Source: Roseibium litorale
GTDB taxonomy: Bacteria > Pseudomonadota > Alphaproteobacteria > Rhizobiales > Stappiaceae
Assembly: GCF_014842915.1 (NCBI RefSeq)
Contig: NZ_JACYXI010000010.1
Location: 152,082-216,081 of the forward strand
Length of the DNA: 64,000 bases
Reading direction: 5' to 3'
The translations under genes were made by a program, and so were the position numbers. Positions 45,862 to 54,934 of the stretch are shown here, piece by piece (the stretch's first letter is position 1; every line of letters starts with the position of its first letter). Below the pieces are notes generated by a model. It did no database searches. It saw only the letters and a program-made list of their open reading frames with translations, and had not been told where the DNA came from.

Positions 45862-47508
45862 TCAGGCCTCCTTGGATTTCCGATTTTCCTCTGACCGGAT
45901 GAAGGCCAGGGCTTCGTCTGCCGGAACGGCCTTGCCGAAAAGAAACCCTTGCCCGAAGCTGCAACCAAGGTCTTTGAGCGCATCAAGCTGTTCGGGGTTT
46001 TCTATCCCCTCGGCGGTGGTCGCGATGCCAAGTCCCTTGCCGAGAGCGACCATCGTCCGCACGATGTTCATTTTCTTCTCGTCGGTCTCAAGCTCACCGA
46101 TGAAGCTGCGGTCGATCTTGATCTTGTCGAAGGCAAATTTTGAGAGTTGAGACAGACTTGAATAGCCTGTGCCAAAGTCGTCCAAAGCCACTTTGATACC
46201 GGCAATGCGCAGGTCCCCGATCACCTTTGCCGCCAGATCGATGTCGCGTACAAGCGCCGTTTCCGTTATCTCGATTTCCAGACGGTGTGGATTCAGGCCG
46301 GTTTCTCCCAGCACCTTCACAATCCGCATGCCCAGGAGATGGTCAACCATCATCGTCGGGGAAATGTTGAAGGCCAGTGTGATGTCTGTGGGCCAGGTCA
46401 TGGCATCCAGGCAGGCCTGACGCAGCAACTGCTCCGACAACTCAACAATAAGCCCGATGTCTTCCGCCATCGGAATGAAATCTTCTGGCGAGATGAAACG
46501 GTTCTCGTCAATCTGCCAGCGGGCGAGAGCCTCGAACCCGCGCAAATGCCCTGTCTTCAGGTCGATCAGCGGTTGATAGTAGGGGTTGATCGTTTTTTCC
46601 CGGACGGCCCGCCGCAACTTGCCTTCAACTTCGGCGCGCTGGGCGAGGGTTTCGCTCATGCTGGGCAGATAGGCTGCGACCGAATTGCGTCCCCGGTGCT
46701 TTGCTGCATAAAGCGCGACGTCAGCGCACATCGCCAGATCCTTCAGAGAGAGCGCATCCTCAGGATAGGTCGCATATCCGATACAGGCGCCCACTTCAGC
46801 GTGGATCCCGGCGACATCTATTGGCCTCGATAGTTCCTTGACCACCGAGACACAAAGAGATCTCAGTTCTTCTGGCTCGGGGCTGCGGGTGATGGCCAGG
46901 AACTCGTCTCCGCCCAGACGAATGACAATCGCATCAGCAAATGCCTTTGAAAGGCGGTTGGCGATCGTGATCAGCAGGCTGTCGCCGCCGTCGTGACCAA
47001 TCAGGTCATTCACCTTCTTGAAACCGTCGAGATCGATCGCGCAAACCGCATAGCCGTCCGGGAAGTTGTCCCTGACAATGACAGCAGCCTGTTCATCAAG
47101 GAAGCGCCGGTTGGGCAGCTTGGTCAGGAAATCATGGAACGAGATCCACGTCGCATTGGTTTCAGCAATCGTGCGGGCTTTTGTTTCCCGCTTGAGTTCC
47201 TGCAGCCGTCTAAGAGCATAGATGTAACCTGCCGCTCCCGCACACATTACGGTAAGGAGGAGTTCATCCAGCTGATATTTCTCGTGACTTCTTATGTACT
47301 CATCAAATTTTTCATGTGCGTCGAGGGCCGACATGATCAGCAGGACTGCTATCGTAAAAATTGTTATGATCACAGCGTCAGTCGCCGATGAGCTGATCTT
47401 AAGTCTTTTGGCCAGTCTTTTCATTTGCGGTTTTGGTCCCTGATTTAACTCAGCGTAAGTAAAAGTATTTTGAATTTCGTTAATGTCTTCTCGCTTTTGA
47501 GCGAACAT
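45862..47508 (-). CDS. Membrane GGDEF-EAL cyclic-di-GMP protein
   Basis: A 548-residue inner-membrane protein. Two membrane segments (about 44-62 and 83-99) flank a short charged periplasmic loop of only about 20 residues. The GGDEF motif is intact (199-203, RLGGDEF) and the EAL motif is intact (326-328, GFEALARW), with DDFGTGYSSLSQL and KIDRSFI in the EAL core. There is no RxxD inhibitory site before GGDEF. The start is uncertain: 47508 or the ATG at 47424 (MKRLAKRLKISSSA); neither has a strong ribosome site. It converges on the sugar dehydrogenase gene, 18 bp apart. Confidence 0.92.
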   Translation of the reverse strand: MFAQKREDINEIQNTFTYAELNQGPKPQMKRLAKRLKISSSATDAVIITIFTIAVLLIMSALDAHEKFDEYIRSHEKYQLDELLLTVMCAGAAGYIYALRRLQELKRETKARTIAETNATWISFHDFLTKLPNRRFLDEQAAVIVRDNFPDGYAVCAIDLDGFKKVNDLIGHDGGDSLLITIANRLSKAFADAIVIRLGGDEFLAITRSPEPEELRSLCVSVVKELSRPIDVAGIHAEVGACIGYATYPEDALSLKDLAMCADVALYAAKHRGRNSVAAYLPSMSETLAQRAEVEGKLRRAVREKTINPYYQPLIDLKTGHLRGFEALARWQIDENRFISPEDFIPMAEDIGLIVELSEQLLRQACLDAMTWPTDITLAFNISPTMMVDHLLGMRIVKVLGETGLNPHRLEIEITETALVRDIDLAAKVIGDLRIAGIKVALDDFGTGYSSLSQLSKFAFDKIKIDRSFIGELETDEKKMNIVRTMVALGKGLGIATTAEGIENPEQLDALKDLGCSFGQGFLFGKAVPADEALAFIRSEENRKSKEA

Positions 47509-47808
47509 CGGATAGCTTTGACCTTGACTTTGAGGCTTGAACCAACGATATCCGTGTAGTTGGATCCGGCTGCCGCGTGAGCAGCCAGCATTTGCCGCTT
47601 CCCCGTCACAGAGACGGGATGAGAGAGACGCACTGCGAAAGATTCAACGTCATGTCTCCACTTCCGGAGACAGATTCCCTGGTTCCCAATTCACGCGGGG
47701 TTCTGACGGCTGAGGCCGCAACCGCCATGTCCGGCTGTCTCGTGAGGAGCTGCCGGTTACGGGTCCATGCATGTGGATCTGCCAGGGCGCCACTACAAAG
47801 GTTTAAAC
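47509..47808. other. 300-bp divergent promoter region before rhlE
   Basis: No gene supported. A long 5' leader for rhlE is possible, and the stretch carries small hairpins (for example TGTCTCC-ACTTCC-GGAGACA at 47653-47672). Long structured leaders are common in front of DEAD-box helicase genes, but no known motif is recognised. Confidence 0.35.
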
Positions 47809-49125
47809 TTGACTGATTTCAAATCGCTTGGCCTTTCCGATCTGCTTCTGAAGGCCATTGAGGCGAACGGCTATGATGTGCCGACGCCTATCCAGCGTGA
47901 CGCAATTCCCTATATTTTGAAGGGCGACGATCTGATGGGTCTCGCTCAGACCGGAACCGGGAAGACCGCCGCCTTCGGGCTGCCGCTGGTCGACCGGCTT
48001 TTGGCAACTCCCCAGGCTTCCCAGCCGCGCGGCACCCGCGCGCTGATCCTGGCTCCTACCCGCGAACTGGTGAACCAGATCGCGAAGAACCTTGTTTCCT
48101 TCGTCAAGGGCACACCGCTGCGCGTGTCCTCCATCGTTGGCGGCGTGTCCATCAACGGCCAGATCAAGCGCCTTGAGCGCGGTACGGACATTCTGGTGGC
48201 AACACCGGGACGTCTTCTGGATCTGGTTGAGCGGCGTGCTGTGCGTCTCGACACGGCCAGCTTCCTGGTGCTGGACGAAGCCGACCAGATGCTGGATCTT
48301 GGCTTTATCCATGCCCTGCGCAAGATCGCGTCTCTGGTCGCCAAGAAGCGTCAGACGCTTCTGTTCTCCGCCACGATGCCGAAGCAGATCAACGAACTTG
48401 CCCAGTCTTATCTGACTGATCCGGTTCGCGTAGAAGTCGCTCCTGCCGGCAAGACAGCCGACAAGGTCACCCAGAAGGTCCATTTCATGGACTCAAAGGC
48501 GAAGACCGATTTCCTGATCAACTTGCTGTGCGAAGGTCCGGACGACATGTCCCTGGTCTTCTGCCGCACCAAGCATGGCGCAGAACGGTTGATGAAGAAG
48601 CTGGTGTCCTGCGGAATTTCTGCCGGATCCATCCATGGCAACAAGAGCCAGAACCAGCGTGACCGGGCCATCAAGGGCCTGCGAGAAGGTGAAATCAAGG
48701 TTCTGGTCGCAACCGACGTGGCAGCTCGCGGCATCGACATTCCCGGCGTCAGCCACGTCTATAATTTCGAGCTGCCGGAAGTTCCCGAAGCCTATGTGCA
48801 CCGGATTGGCCGTACCGCCCGTGCGGGTGCCAACGGCGACGCAATCGCTCTTTGTGCTCCCGAGGAAATCGGCCTGTTCCGTCAGATCGAGAAGCTGACC
48901 GGCAACCGCATCGAAGTTGCAAGCGGTGATGTGCCGTCTGATCGTGCAGCCGTCTCTCCCCGTCGTGGCAAGGGCGGCGGACAACGTCAGCGCTCTAGCG
49001 GCAACGGTGGATATGGTGGGCGTGAAAGCAACGGCAAGTCCAAGAATGCGGGCAAGGCAGATGCTGACCGCCGTCCGCGCCGTCCGCGCCGCCGTCCGCA
49101 GGGCGAACGGTCAGCCGCCGCGTAA
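47809..49125 (+). CDS. rhlE: DEAD-box RNA helicase RhlE
   Basis: ATP-dependent RNA helicase in ribosome assembly or RNA decay. From the TTG at 47809 (AAAGG 7 nt upstream) it has 438 residues starting MTDFKSLGLSDLLLKAIEANGY. Motifs in order: Q motif TPIQRDAIP, I AQTGTGKT, Ia PTRELVNQ, Ib TPGRLLDL, II DEAD (VLDEADQML), III SAT, and in the second domain VFCRTKHGAERL, ATDVAARGIDIPGV and HRIGRTARAG. The basic Gly/Arg/Lys-rich C-terminal tail is RhlE-like. The frame also opens at an ATG at 47767, with no ribosome site. Confidence 0.94.
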   Translation: MTDFKSLGLSDLLLKAIEANGYDVPTPIQRDAIPYILKGDDLMGLAQTGTGKTAAFGLPLVDRLLATPQASQPRGTRALILAPTRELVNQIAKNLVSFVKGTPLRVSSIVGGVSINGQIKRLERGTDILVATPGRLLDLVERRAVRLDTASFLVLDEADQMLDLGFIHALRKIASLVAKKRQTLLFSATMPKQINELAQSYLTDPVRVEVAPAGKTADKVTQKVHFMDSKAKTDFLINLLCEGPDDMSLVFCRTKHGAERLMKKLVSCGISAGSIHGNKSQNQRDRAIKGLREGEIKVLVATDVAARGIDIPGVSHVYNFELPEVPEAYVHRIGRTARAGANGDAIALCAPEEIGLFRQIEKLTGNRIEVASGDVPSDRAAVSPRRGKGGGQRQRSSGNGGYGGRESNGKSKNAGKADADRRPRRPRRRPQGERSAAA

Positions 49126-49181
49126 TATGCTGAGCTCATTGCAGGCCTGCAATGACAGATAGAAGCCTCTTTGGGGGAAAG

Positions 49182-49213
49182 AGAGCCGGCTGATTTCAGC
49201 CGGCTCTTCTGTT
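49182..49213 (+). terminator. Terminator of rhlE
   Basis: AGAGCCGGCTG pairs with CAGCCGGCTCT around a small AT loop, followed by TCTGTTCTT. Confidence 0.8.
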
Positions 49214-49872
49214 CTTAGCCATGCAATTTTAGCAATGCAGTTGATCGGTTGGCGGATTTTAGCGGGATTTCTATCTAGTGTATTGAAAATTATATGAAAA
49301 ATGGATTTGAAGATTTTTTCATGCAATGAAAAAAATACATTGATCATTCCGTTAACGTAATCTATAAGCATCATCGTTGGCTGCACGGAATGGTTGAGGC
49401 CGGTCGAAGCAGTGGAAACGGACCAGCCGCTGGATTGCGGCGAAACGTCCGGTGAAAGTTCAAAAATTTAAACGACGAAGGTTTAACCCTCACCGGGCAA
49501 GGCATTTGCTTGCTAGCGGTAATGGCTATCCATAGGAACGGAAAACTGGGCAGCAACGCAATTTTTGATTTGCGGGGCCGGTCCGCAGGACTGTCCGTGC
49601 TGCAGGGTCTTGGAGGCTGTTTGCCTGTTTGATCCGTCATTGGCGTGCTGCGTAAATAACGAATCATCTTGTGGTCGCGGGCGGCAACTGGCCTGCAACG
49701 GAACAGACCGTCCCCTAGGCGGCGTGTTGCAGGGAAGTGTTGTGCGTTCGCAGCCGGGAGCTCTCTTGAGAAAGGGCGTTTCCGGTCTTCCCCATCGTCC
49801 ACAAGGCAGCGGCGTCAGAGTTTTCATACTCTGGCGCCGCATGTGCATTCAGGCTTCGTCTGAGCTCTATTC
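49214..49872. other. 659-bp gap without a supported gene
   Basis: The left half (about 49214-49380) is AT-rich (runs such as GAAAATTATATGAAAAATGG), unlike the rest of the window. Open frames exist on both strands but have no ribosome site, unconvincing composition and no recognisable domain. I looked for tmRNA, RNase P and tRNA features and saw none. A hairpin lies at 49809-49840. Confidence 0.5.
49809..49840 (-). terminator. Hairpin downstream of ETF-QO
   Basis: A 12-bp stem, GCGGCGTCAGAG with CTCTGGCGCCGC (one G-U pair), loop TTTTCATA. It is 33 bp past the ETF-QO stop on the minus strand. There is no T tract, so it may be a stabiliser or a weak terminator. Confidence 0.55.
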
Positions 49873-51552
49873 TCACATATTCGGATAGTTTGGGCCACCT
49901 GACCCTTCGGGGACCGTCCAGGTGATGTTGCCGTTCGGGTCCTTGATGTCGCAGGTCTTGCAGTGGACGCAGTTCTGCGCGTTGATCTGGAAGCGCGGGG
50001 CGTCTTCCCCTTCCTCAATCCACTCATAGACGCCCGCAGGGCAATAGCGGTTCGAGGGACCGGCGAAGACATCGTGTTCTGACAGCTTCTGAAGGGTTTC
50101 GTCCTTCACCTTGAGATGGATCGGCTGATCTTCCTCGTGGTTGGTATTGGACAGGAACACGGACGACAGCTTGTCGAATGAGATCACGCCATCTGGTTTC
50201 GGATAGTCGATCTTCTTGCAGTCTTTTGCCGGCTTGAGGCTGGCAGCATCCGTCTTGCCATGCTTGAGCGTGCCGAAGAAGGAAAAGCCGAAGAGCTGAT
50301 TGGTCCACATGTCTAGACCGCCGAGGGCGATACCCAGAACCGTGCCATACTTGGACCAAAGCGGCTTGACGTTGCGCACCCGCTTCAGATCTGCGCCGAT
50401 CTCGCTTTCGCGCCAGGCGGTGTCATAGCTGGTGAGTTCCGCACTTTCTTCGCCGCGCCCGAGCGCGGCCATGACTTCCTCGGCTGCCAGCATGCCGGAC
50501 AGCATAGCGTTGTGAGATCCCTTGATCCGGGGAACATTTACGAAGCCTGCAGAGCAGCCCATGATCAGGCCGCCCGGGAAGGAGAGTTTCGGGACCGACT
50601 GATAGCCACCCTCTGTTATGGCACGTGCGCCATAAGAAATGCGCTTGCCGCCCTCGAACGTCTCGCGGATGGCCGGGTGGGTCTTGAAGCGCTGGAACTC
50701 GTCGAAGGGGGAGAGCCACGGGTTCTGGTAGTTCAGGTGCACCACGAAGCCGACGGCGACCTGGTTGTCTTCAAGGTGATAGAGGAATGCGCCGCCGCCA
50801 GTCTTGCCGTCCAGCGGCCAGCCGAAGGAGTGCTGGACGAGACCCGGACGGTGCTTCGCCGGATCGATCTGCCACAGTTCCTTGATGCCAATGCCGAATT
50901 TCGGCACGTCGCTGTCCTTGGCAAGATCGAATTTCTCGATCAGCTGCTTTGCCAGAGATCCGCGGGCACCTTCCCCGATCAGCACGTATTTGCCGCGCAG
51001 TTCCATGCCACGGGTGAACATGGCATTCGGCTTTCCGTCCCGGCCAATGCCCATGTCACCGGTGGCAACGCCGACAACGCGGCCGACATCGTCATAGAGC
51101 AGTTCCGCCGCAGCAAAACCCGGATAGATCTCGACGCCCAGTTCCTCTGCCTTTGCAGCAAGCCAGCGGCAGACATTGCCCAGGGAGACAATGTAATTGC
51201 CGTGATTGTTCATGAGCTTGGGCAACAAGGTATTCGGCAGGCGCATGGACCCTGCGGGGCCAAGCACCAGAAACTGATCGGCGGTCACCGGGGTCTTCAG
51301 CGGAGCGTCTGCGTCATCGCGCCACTCGGGCAGAAGCTTGTCCAGGGCAATCGGATCAATAACGGCACCAGACAGAATATGGGCACCCACTTCCGAACCC
51401 TTTTCCAGAACAACGATGCTGATCTCTTCGCTCTTTTCGGCGGCGATCTGCTTCAGTCGAATCGCTGCCGCCAGTCCCGCTGGGCCTGCGCCGACAATAA
51501 CAACGTCGACCTCCATGCTTTCGCGTTCGCCCAGTGCGTCCTGTTCCGACAT
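49873..51552 (-). CDS. etfQO: Electron transfer flavoprotein-ubiquinone oxidoreductase
   Basis: Passes electrons from ETF (fatty-acid and branched-chain amino-acid oxidation) to ubiquinone at the inner membrane. The 559-residue product has an N-terminal FAD motif VVIVGAGPAGLAAAIRL (21-26), the ubiquinone/membrane region around IKELWQIDPAKHRPGLVQHSFGWPL, and a C-terminal [4Fe-4S] site with C504 (RYCPAGVYEW) and C528, C531, C534 (NCVHCKTCDIKDPNGNITW). The ATG at 51552 has GGGAGA upstream; the frame extends to 51714. A LiuR-like palindrome lies about 175 bp upstream. Divergent from the UDG gene. Confidence 0.96.
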   Translation of the reverse strand: MSEQDALGERESMEVDVVIVGAGPAGLAAAIRLKQIAAEKSEEISIVVLEKGSEVGAHILSGAVIDPIALDKLLPEWRDDADAPLKTPVTADQFLVLGPAGSMRLPNTLLPKLMNNHGNYIVSLGNVCRWLAAKAEELGVEIYPGFAAAELLYDDVGRVVGVATGDMGIGRDGKPNAMFTRGMELRGKYVLIGEGARGSLAKQLIEKFDLAKDSDVPKFGIGIKELWQIDPAKHRPGLVQHSFGWPLDGKTGGGAFLYHLEDNQVAVGFVVHLNYQNPWLSPFDEFQRFKTHPAIRETFEGGKRISYGARAITEGGYQSVPKLSFPGGLIMGCSAGFVNVPRIKGSHNAMLSGMLAAEEVMAALGRGEESAELTSYDTAWRESEIGADLKRVRNVKPLWSKYGTVLGIALGGLDMWTNQLFGFSFFGTLKHGKTDAASLKPAKDCKKIDYPKPDGVISFDKLSSVFLSNTNHEEDQPIHLKVKDETLQKLSEHDVFAGPSNRYCPAGVYEWIEEGEDAPRFQINAQNCVHCKTCDIKDPNGNITWTVPEGSGGPNYPNM

Positions 51553-51725
51553 GATTTTCTCCCTCATTCCGTCTGGGTGGTCCAGCTGAGTCTCTTTTTG
51601 CACTTTTTTTGGATCATAACACTGGTTTTCTGGATGTTTTCCGGCTCTGTGTGGCCCGTTTTCCTGCATCAAACGAATGTTAGATCCAGCGTTCACACCG
51701 TCTGCAAGCTGCATCGAACCTGCCG

Positions 51726-51742
51726 ATTACGTAAACGTAACT
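51726..51742. promoter_or_regulatory. LiuR-like palindrome upstream of ETF-QO
   Basis: ATTACGTAAACGTAACT, with the inverted halves TTACG and CGTAA around TAAA. This resembles the sites bound by LiuR, a MerR-type regulator of branched-chain amino-acid degradation whose known targets include ETF genes. It lies in the ETF-QO/UDG divergent region. Confidence 0.45.
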
Positions 51743-51884
51743 TGTCATACTCGGGTTCACGCGGCAAGCGGGGTACGGATAGCGGGGACAATTTGCGTCA
51801 AGAGCTGTGGAGGAGCGGAAATGTGAGCATTCTCTTTGTCATGTTCCGCCGCAGCCGCTAGATTGCCCGGCGGAGGCACTGGAT

Positions 51885-52802
51885 TTGCAAAACACTGAGC
51901 GTGCACAGCGCGAACTTGAATCGCTCCTGGACTTTTTTGTCGCATCTGGCCTGGACTGTTTTCTTGAAGAGGAAGCAGTCGACAGCTTTGCCCTGTCCGA
52001 AGCGGCGCCAGCCCGTTTTGCGGCTTCCCCGCCTGTGAGCACCGCACCTGCCAGTCCCACTAATAACAGTCCCTCAACTGCAAGAGCTCCCACGGTTCTG
52101 CAAAGACCGCATGATGGCCCGCTAAAGGATTTTTCCAAACCGCTGCAAGCGCCCGCTGAAACTGCCGCTCCTTCTGCAATGAGCGATGCCGTCGTGCCCG
52201 ACCGCGCTGCCATCGATATGGCGCGGGAAGCCGCGCGGACAGCGGGGAGCCTCGACGATCTGAAGGCCTGTCTCGAGGCATTCTCGGGCTGCAATCTCAA
52301 GCTCACAGCCAAGTCTCTGGTCTTTGCCGATGGCAGGCCGGGGTCGCGGGTGATGCTTATCGGGGAGGCCCCGGGGCGGGACGAGGATGCGTCTGGGGTC
52401 CCGTTTATCGGGCGGTCAGGCCAGTTGCTGAACAAGATGCTGGCAGCCATCGGACTGGAACGCGGGGATGTCTATATCGCCAATGTCGTGCCATGGCGTC
52501 CACCGGGCGACCGGACCCCGACACCCCAGGAAACGGAAATCTGCAAGCCCTTCATTGCCCGCCAGATCGAACTGGTTGCGCCTGATTTCCTCGTTTTTCT
52601 TGGGGCAGCCTCGGCCAAAAGTCTTCTCGGGGTACAGGATGGCATCCGGCGTATGCGGGGGCGCTGGATGACCTATGAGGCTGGCGGCAGGCAGATCCCG
52701 TGTCTTGCGACCTATCATCCCGCTTATCTGTTACGCAGCCCTTTGGAAAAAAGGCTTTCCTGGCGTGATTTCCTCTCGCTGAAGACAAAGCTGGGAGAGT
52801 AG
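51885..52802 (+). CDS. Uracil-DNA glycosylase, family-4-like
   Basis: Removes uracil from DNA. From the TTG at 51885 (GGAGG 8 nt upstream) it has 305 residues: a low-complexity Ala/Pro/Ser region of about 110 residues, then the UDG domain. Motif A is GEAPGRDEDASGVPFIGRSGQLLNKML, the strand YIANVVPWRPPGDRTPTPQE follows, and motif B is YHPAYLLRSP. The usual CxxC of iron-sulfur family 4 enzymes appears as FSGC (AFSGCNLKLTA), missing the first Cys, so the cluster is probably absent; this variant is common in alphaproteobacteria as far as I recall. Confidence 0.9.
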   Translation: MQNTERAQRELESLLDFFVASGLDCFLEEEAVDSFALSEAAPARFAASPPVSTAPASPTNNSPSTARAPTVLQRPHDGPLKDFSKPLQAPAETAAPSAMSDAVVPDRAAIDMAREAARTAGSLDDLKACLEAFSGCNLKLTAKSLVFADGRPGSRVMLIGEAPGRDEDASGVPFIGRSGQLLNKMLAAIGLERGDVYIANVVPWRPPGDRTPTPQETEICKPFIARQIELVAPDFLVFLGAASAKSLLGVQDGIRRMRGRWMTYEAGGRQIPCLATYHPAYLLRSPLEKRLSWRDFLSLKTKLGE

Positions 52803-52948
52803 ACGGCTGACCTCCTGTTCATCCTCCCATTTTCTGGAAAACCAAAAAATAGAAACCAGTGCCACGGAAACACCAGGTATCGTTATTTTGATCATTGTAT
52901 TTTAACATTACATTACAGTTTCTTGCGTAGTTTACCCCATGCAATCTC

Positions 52949-53608
52949 ATGGGGGTGAACTTGCAAGCTTCCGAAGCGCCGCAGGGTCCGGGCGAGAAGG
53001 TGCCTGTTCTGGTCGTCGACCTGGAGGGGCTCTTGTGCGTTGAGGGAGCCGCTACGGAGTTTACCCGCAGCGGATGCCGTTTTCATTCCGAACGCATCGG
53101 CGAGCTGAGTGAGACGGTCGGCCTCCGGCTGAATGGGCTGGACAAGATGATCCGCGGGCGGATCGTTTCGAGTGCCAATTGCGAGGCTGTGATTACCTTT
53201 GAGTTCGAAAGCGCTAGTGTCCGGGAAAAGAGGAAGGAAAGCCGCCGTACCGTGCGTATTCCTGCCAGAATTTCCGACCGGCGCGGCGGACTTGTCATTC
53301 CTTCGATCATCGTCGATGCAAGCAAGTCCGGCTGCCGCGTGGAAGCGCGGGACCTGGATATGATCCCCGCTGAAGTCCGTCTCCACATCCCCGGATTGGA
53401 CATGCCGGTGAATGGGGAAATCAAGTGGCGGGGTCCGGGCTGCGCGGGGGTGCAACTGCTCTGGCAATTTTCCAAAGAAAGCGATCTGAAAGTCAAACCG
53501 GTTGACGCCGCAGACAAGAACGCTCTTGGCCCTGAGGCCGGAGCCGGCAGGCAGCGCAAACGGCGTGCGGATGCTTTTGGCACGCGCGGACCCAAGAAAG
53601 TTCAATAG
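52949..53608 (+). CDS. PilZ-domain protein (cyclic-di-GMP receptor)
   Basis: A 219-residue soluble protein. The C-terminal PilZ domain has the two c-di-GMP contact elements: RKESRRTVR (RxxxR) and VDASKSGCRVEARD (D/NxSxxG). The N-terminal half contains a weaker copy of the second element, TEFTRSGCRFHSERIGEL, without the Arg motif, so it may be a degenerate PilZ domain used for dimerisation, as in two-domain PilZ proteins. A basic C-terminal tail follows (AGRQRKRRADAFGTRGPKK). The ATG at 52949 has only a weak ribosome site. Output is unknown; the two GGDEF-EAL proteins in this window could supply the ligand. Confidence 0.87.
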   Translation: MGVNLQASEAPQGPGEKVPVLVVDLEGLLCVEGAATEFTRSGCRFHSERIGELSETVGLRLNGLDKMIRGRIVSSANCEAVITFEFESASVREKRKESRRTVRIPARISDRRGGLVIPSIIVDASKSGCRVEARDLDMIPAEVRLHIPGLDMPVNGEIKWRGPGCAGVQLLWQFSKESDLKVKPVDAADKNALGPEAGAGRQRKRRADAFGTRGPKKVQ

Positions 53609-53740
53609 GCCTGCGGGGACTTGCTTTCCGGCAATGTAGAAAACCCGGGCTTGCTCCAACGCGCCAGTGCGTCCCTTTTATCCGTCTGAATAAGCCCCTA
53701 TATCCTGAGCAAGAGTTGGCTTTGTTCAGGAAGGTGAGAC

Positions 53741-54610
53741 GTGATCGACACGCTGCGCGGCTTGTTGCCGAAGAAGTTCCGGTCCCAAGGGCCGGTTATC
53801 CCGGTGGTCCGGTTGCAGGGGGCTATCGGTATGGCAACTCCCTTGCGCCCCGGTCTGTCTCTGGCGACGGTCGCCCAGCCTCTGGAGAAAGCCTTCTCGT
53901 TCAAAAAGGCACCAGCGGTCGCACTCGTCGTGAACTCGCCGGGCGGCTCGCCTGTGCAGTCAAGGCTGATTTATCAGCGTATTCGCGAGCTGGCCAAAGA
54001 GAAGGAAAAGGAAGTCCTTGTCTTTGTTGAGGATGTCGCCGCCAGTGGCGGCTACATGATCGCCTTGGCAGGGGACGAGATCATTGCCGACCCATGCGCA
54101 ATTGTCGGTTCCATCGGTGTCGTCTCCGCCGGGTTCGGCTTTACCGATCTCATCAAGAAGGTCGGTGTGGAGCGGCGTGTTTATACGGCGGGGGAGAAGA
54201 AGGTCATCCTTGACCCGTTCCAGCCCGAAAATCCCGATGACATCAGCTATCTCAAGGGCCTTCAACAGGAGATCCATGACATCTTCATCGAGATGGTAAA
54301 GTCGCGGCGTGGCGATGTGCTGAGTGGCGGCGAGGACGTGTTTTCGGGCAAGTTCTGGACTGGCAGCTCAGCCCGCGGCCTTGGGCTGATCGACGGGCTC
54401 GGGCATCTGCGCGGCACTTTGAAAGAGCGCTATGGAAGCAAGGCCGAACCTAAGCTGATCTCTGCCCCAAGAGGGCTATTTGGCCGCCGCAGTTCTGTAG
54501 GCGGCGGTGTCGCGGCGCTCGCGTCCTTTTCAGGCGGCGTGCAGGGACTCGGCAACGACATTATCTCAAGCCTGGAAGAACGGGGCTTGTGGGCGCGGTA
54601 TGGGCTTTGA
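53741..54610 (+). CDS. S49-family serine peptidase (SppA/SohB-like)
   Basis: A signal-peptide-peptidase-like protease of 289 residues. The nucleophile is S102 in EDVAASGGYMIALAGDEI, preceded by the VNSPGGSPVQS oxyanion region; the general-base lysine is K153 or K154 in YTAGEKKVILDPF. There is no clear signal peptide or membrane anchor, so it may be cytoplasmic or membrane-associated. The GTG at 53741 follows AAGGTGAG. A 63-residue membrane protein gene starts 27 bp downstream and is likely cotranscribed. Confidence 0.93.
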   Translation: MIDTLRGLLPKKFRSQGPVIPVVRLQGAIGMATPLRPGLSLATVAQPLEKAFSFKKAPAVALVVNSPGGSPVQSRLIYQRIRELAKEKEKEVLVFVEDVAASGGYMIALAGDEIIADPCAIVGSIGVVSAGFGFTDLIKKVGVERRVYTAGEKKVILDPFQPENPDDISYLKGLQQEIHDIFIEMVKSRRGDVLSGGEDVFSGKFWTGSSARGLGLIDGLGHLRGTLKERYGSKAEPKLISAPRGLFGRRSSVGGGVAALASFSGGVQGLGNDIISSLEERGLWARYGL

Positions 54611-54637
54611 CTGGTCCGAATCTGGGGAAGGAAAACC

Positions 54638-54829
54638 ATGACCGAACTGATCGGCTTTGCCGCTTTGGCGGCTGGAGGCTACTGGGTCTATTCGCGGATG
54701 AAGCGGAAGATGGCCGAGGTTGAAAAGCATCTCGCCGGCATTTCTGCTCGCGCAACCGGCGCGCCGCGCCATGCCGGAAATCTCGTCAGGGATCCGAAGA
54801 CGGGCAGGTACCGGCCGGAACAGGGGTGA
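54638..54829 (+). CDS. Small membrane protein downstream of the S49 peptidase
   Basis: A 63-residue protein with one N-terminal membrane helix (LIGFAALAAGGYWVYSRM), a short basic/acidic helix, and a conserved-looking C-terminus LVRDPKTGRYRP. GGAAGGAAAACC precedes the ATG. It follows the S49 peptidase gene by 27 bp; the pair recurs in related genomes as far as I recall. A role as membrane partner of the peptidase is a guess. Confidence 0.75.
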   Translation: MTELIGFAALAAGGYWVYSRMKRKMAEVEKHLAGISARATGAPRHAGNLVRDPKTGRYRPEQG

Positions 54830-54858
54830 TACCACCCGCGGTATTCTTAATTGCCAAA

Positions 54859-54903
54859 ACAAATGGGCCGCACCCGCAGTCAGCGGAGGCGGCCTATTTG
54901 TTT
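54859..54903. terminator. Bidirectional terminator
   Basis: AAATGGGCCGC pairs with GCGGCCTATTT (one mismatch) around a 17-nt loop. T-rich on both sides (TTGTTT right, ACAAAA-type left), between convergent genes. Confidence 0.75.
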
Positions 54904-54934
54904 GATCCGGAAAGTCTGCTGACCAGAGGCAGCC

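Noticed and set aside
49371..49888. Overlapping frames of about 107-143 codons between rhlE and ETF-QO
   Set aside because: Three frames overlap on both strands with Pro/Arg/Ser-rich content and no start signals; none looks real.
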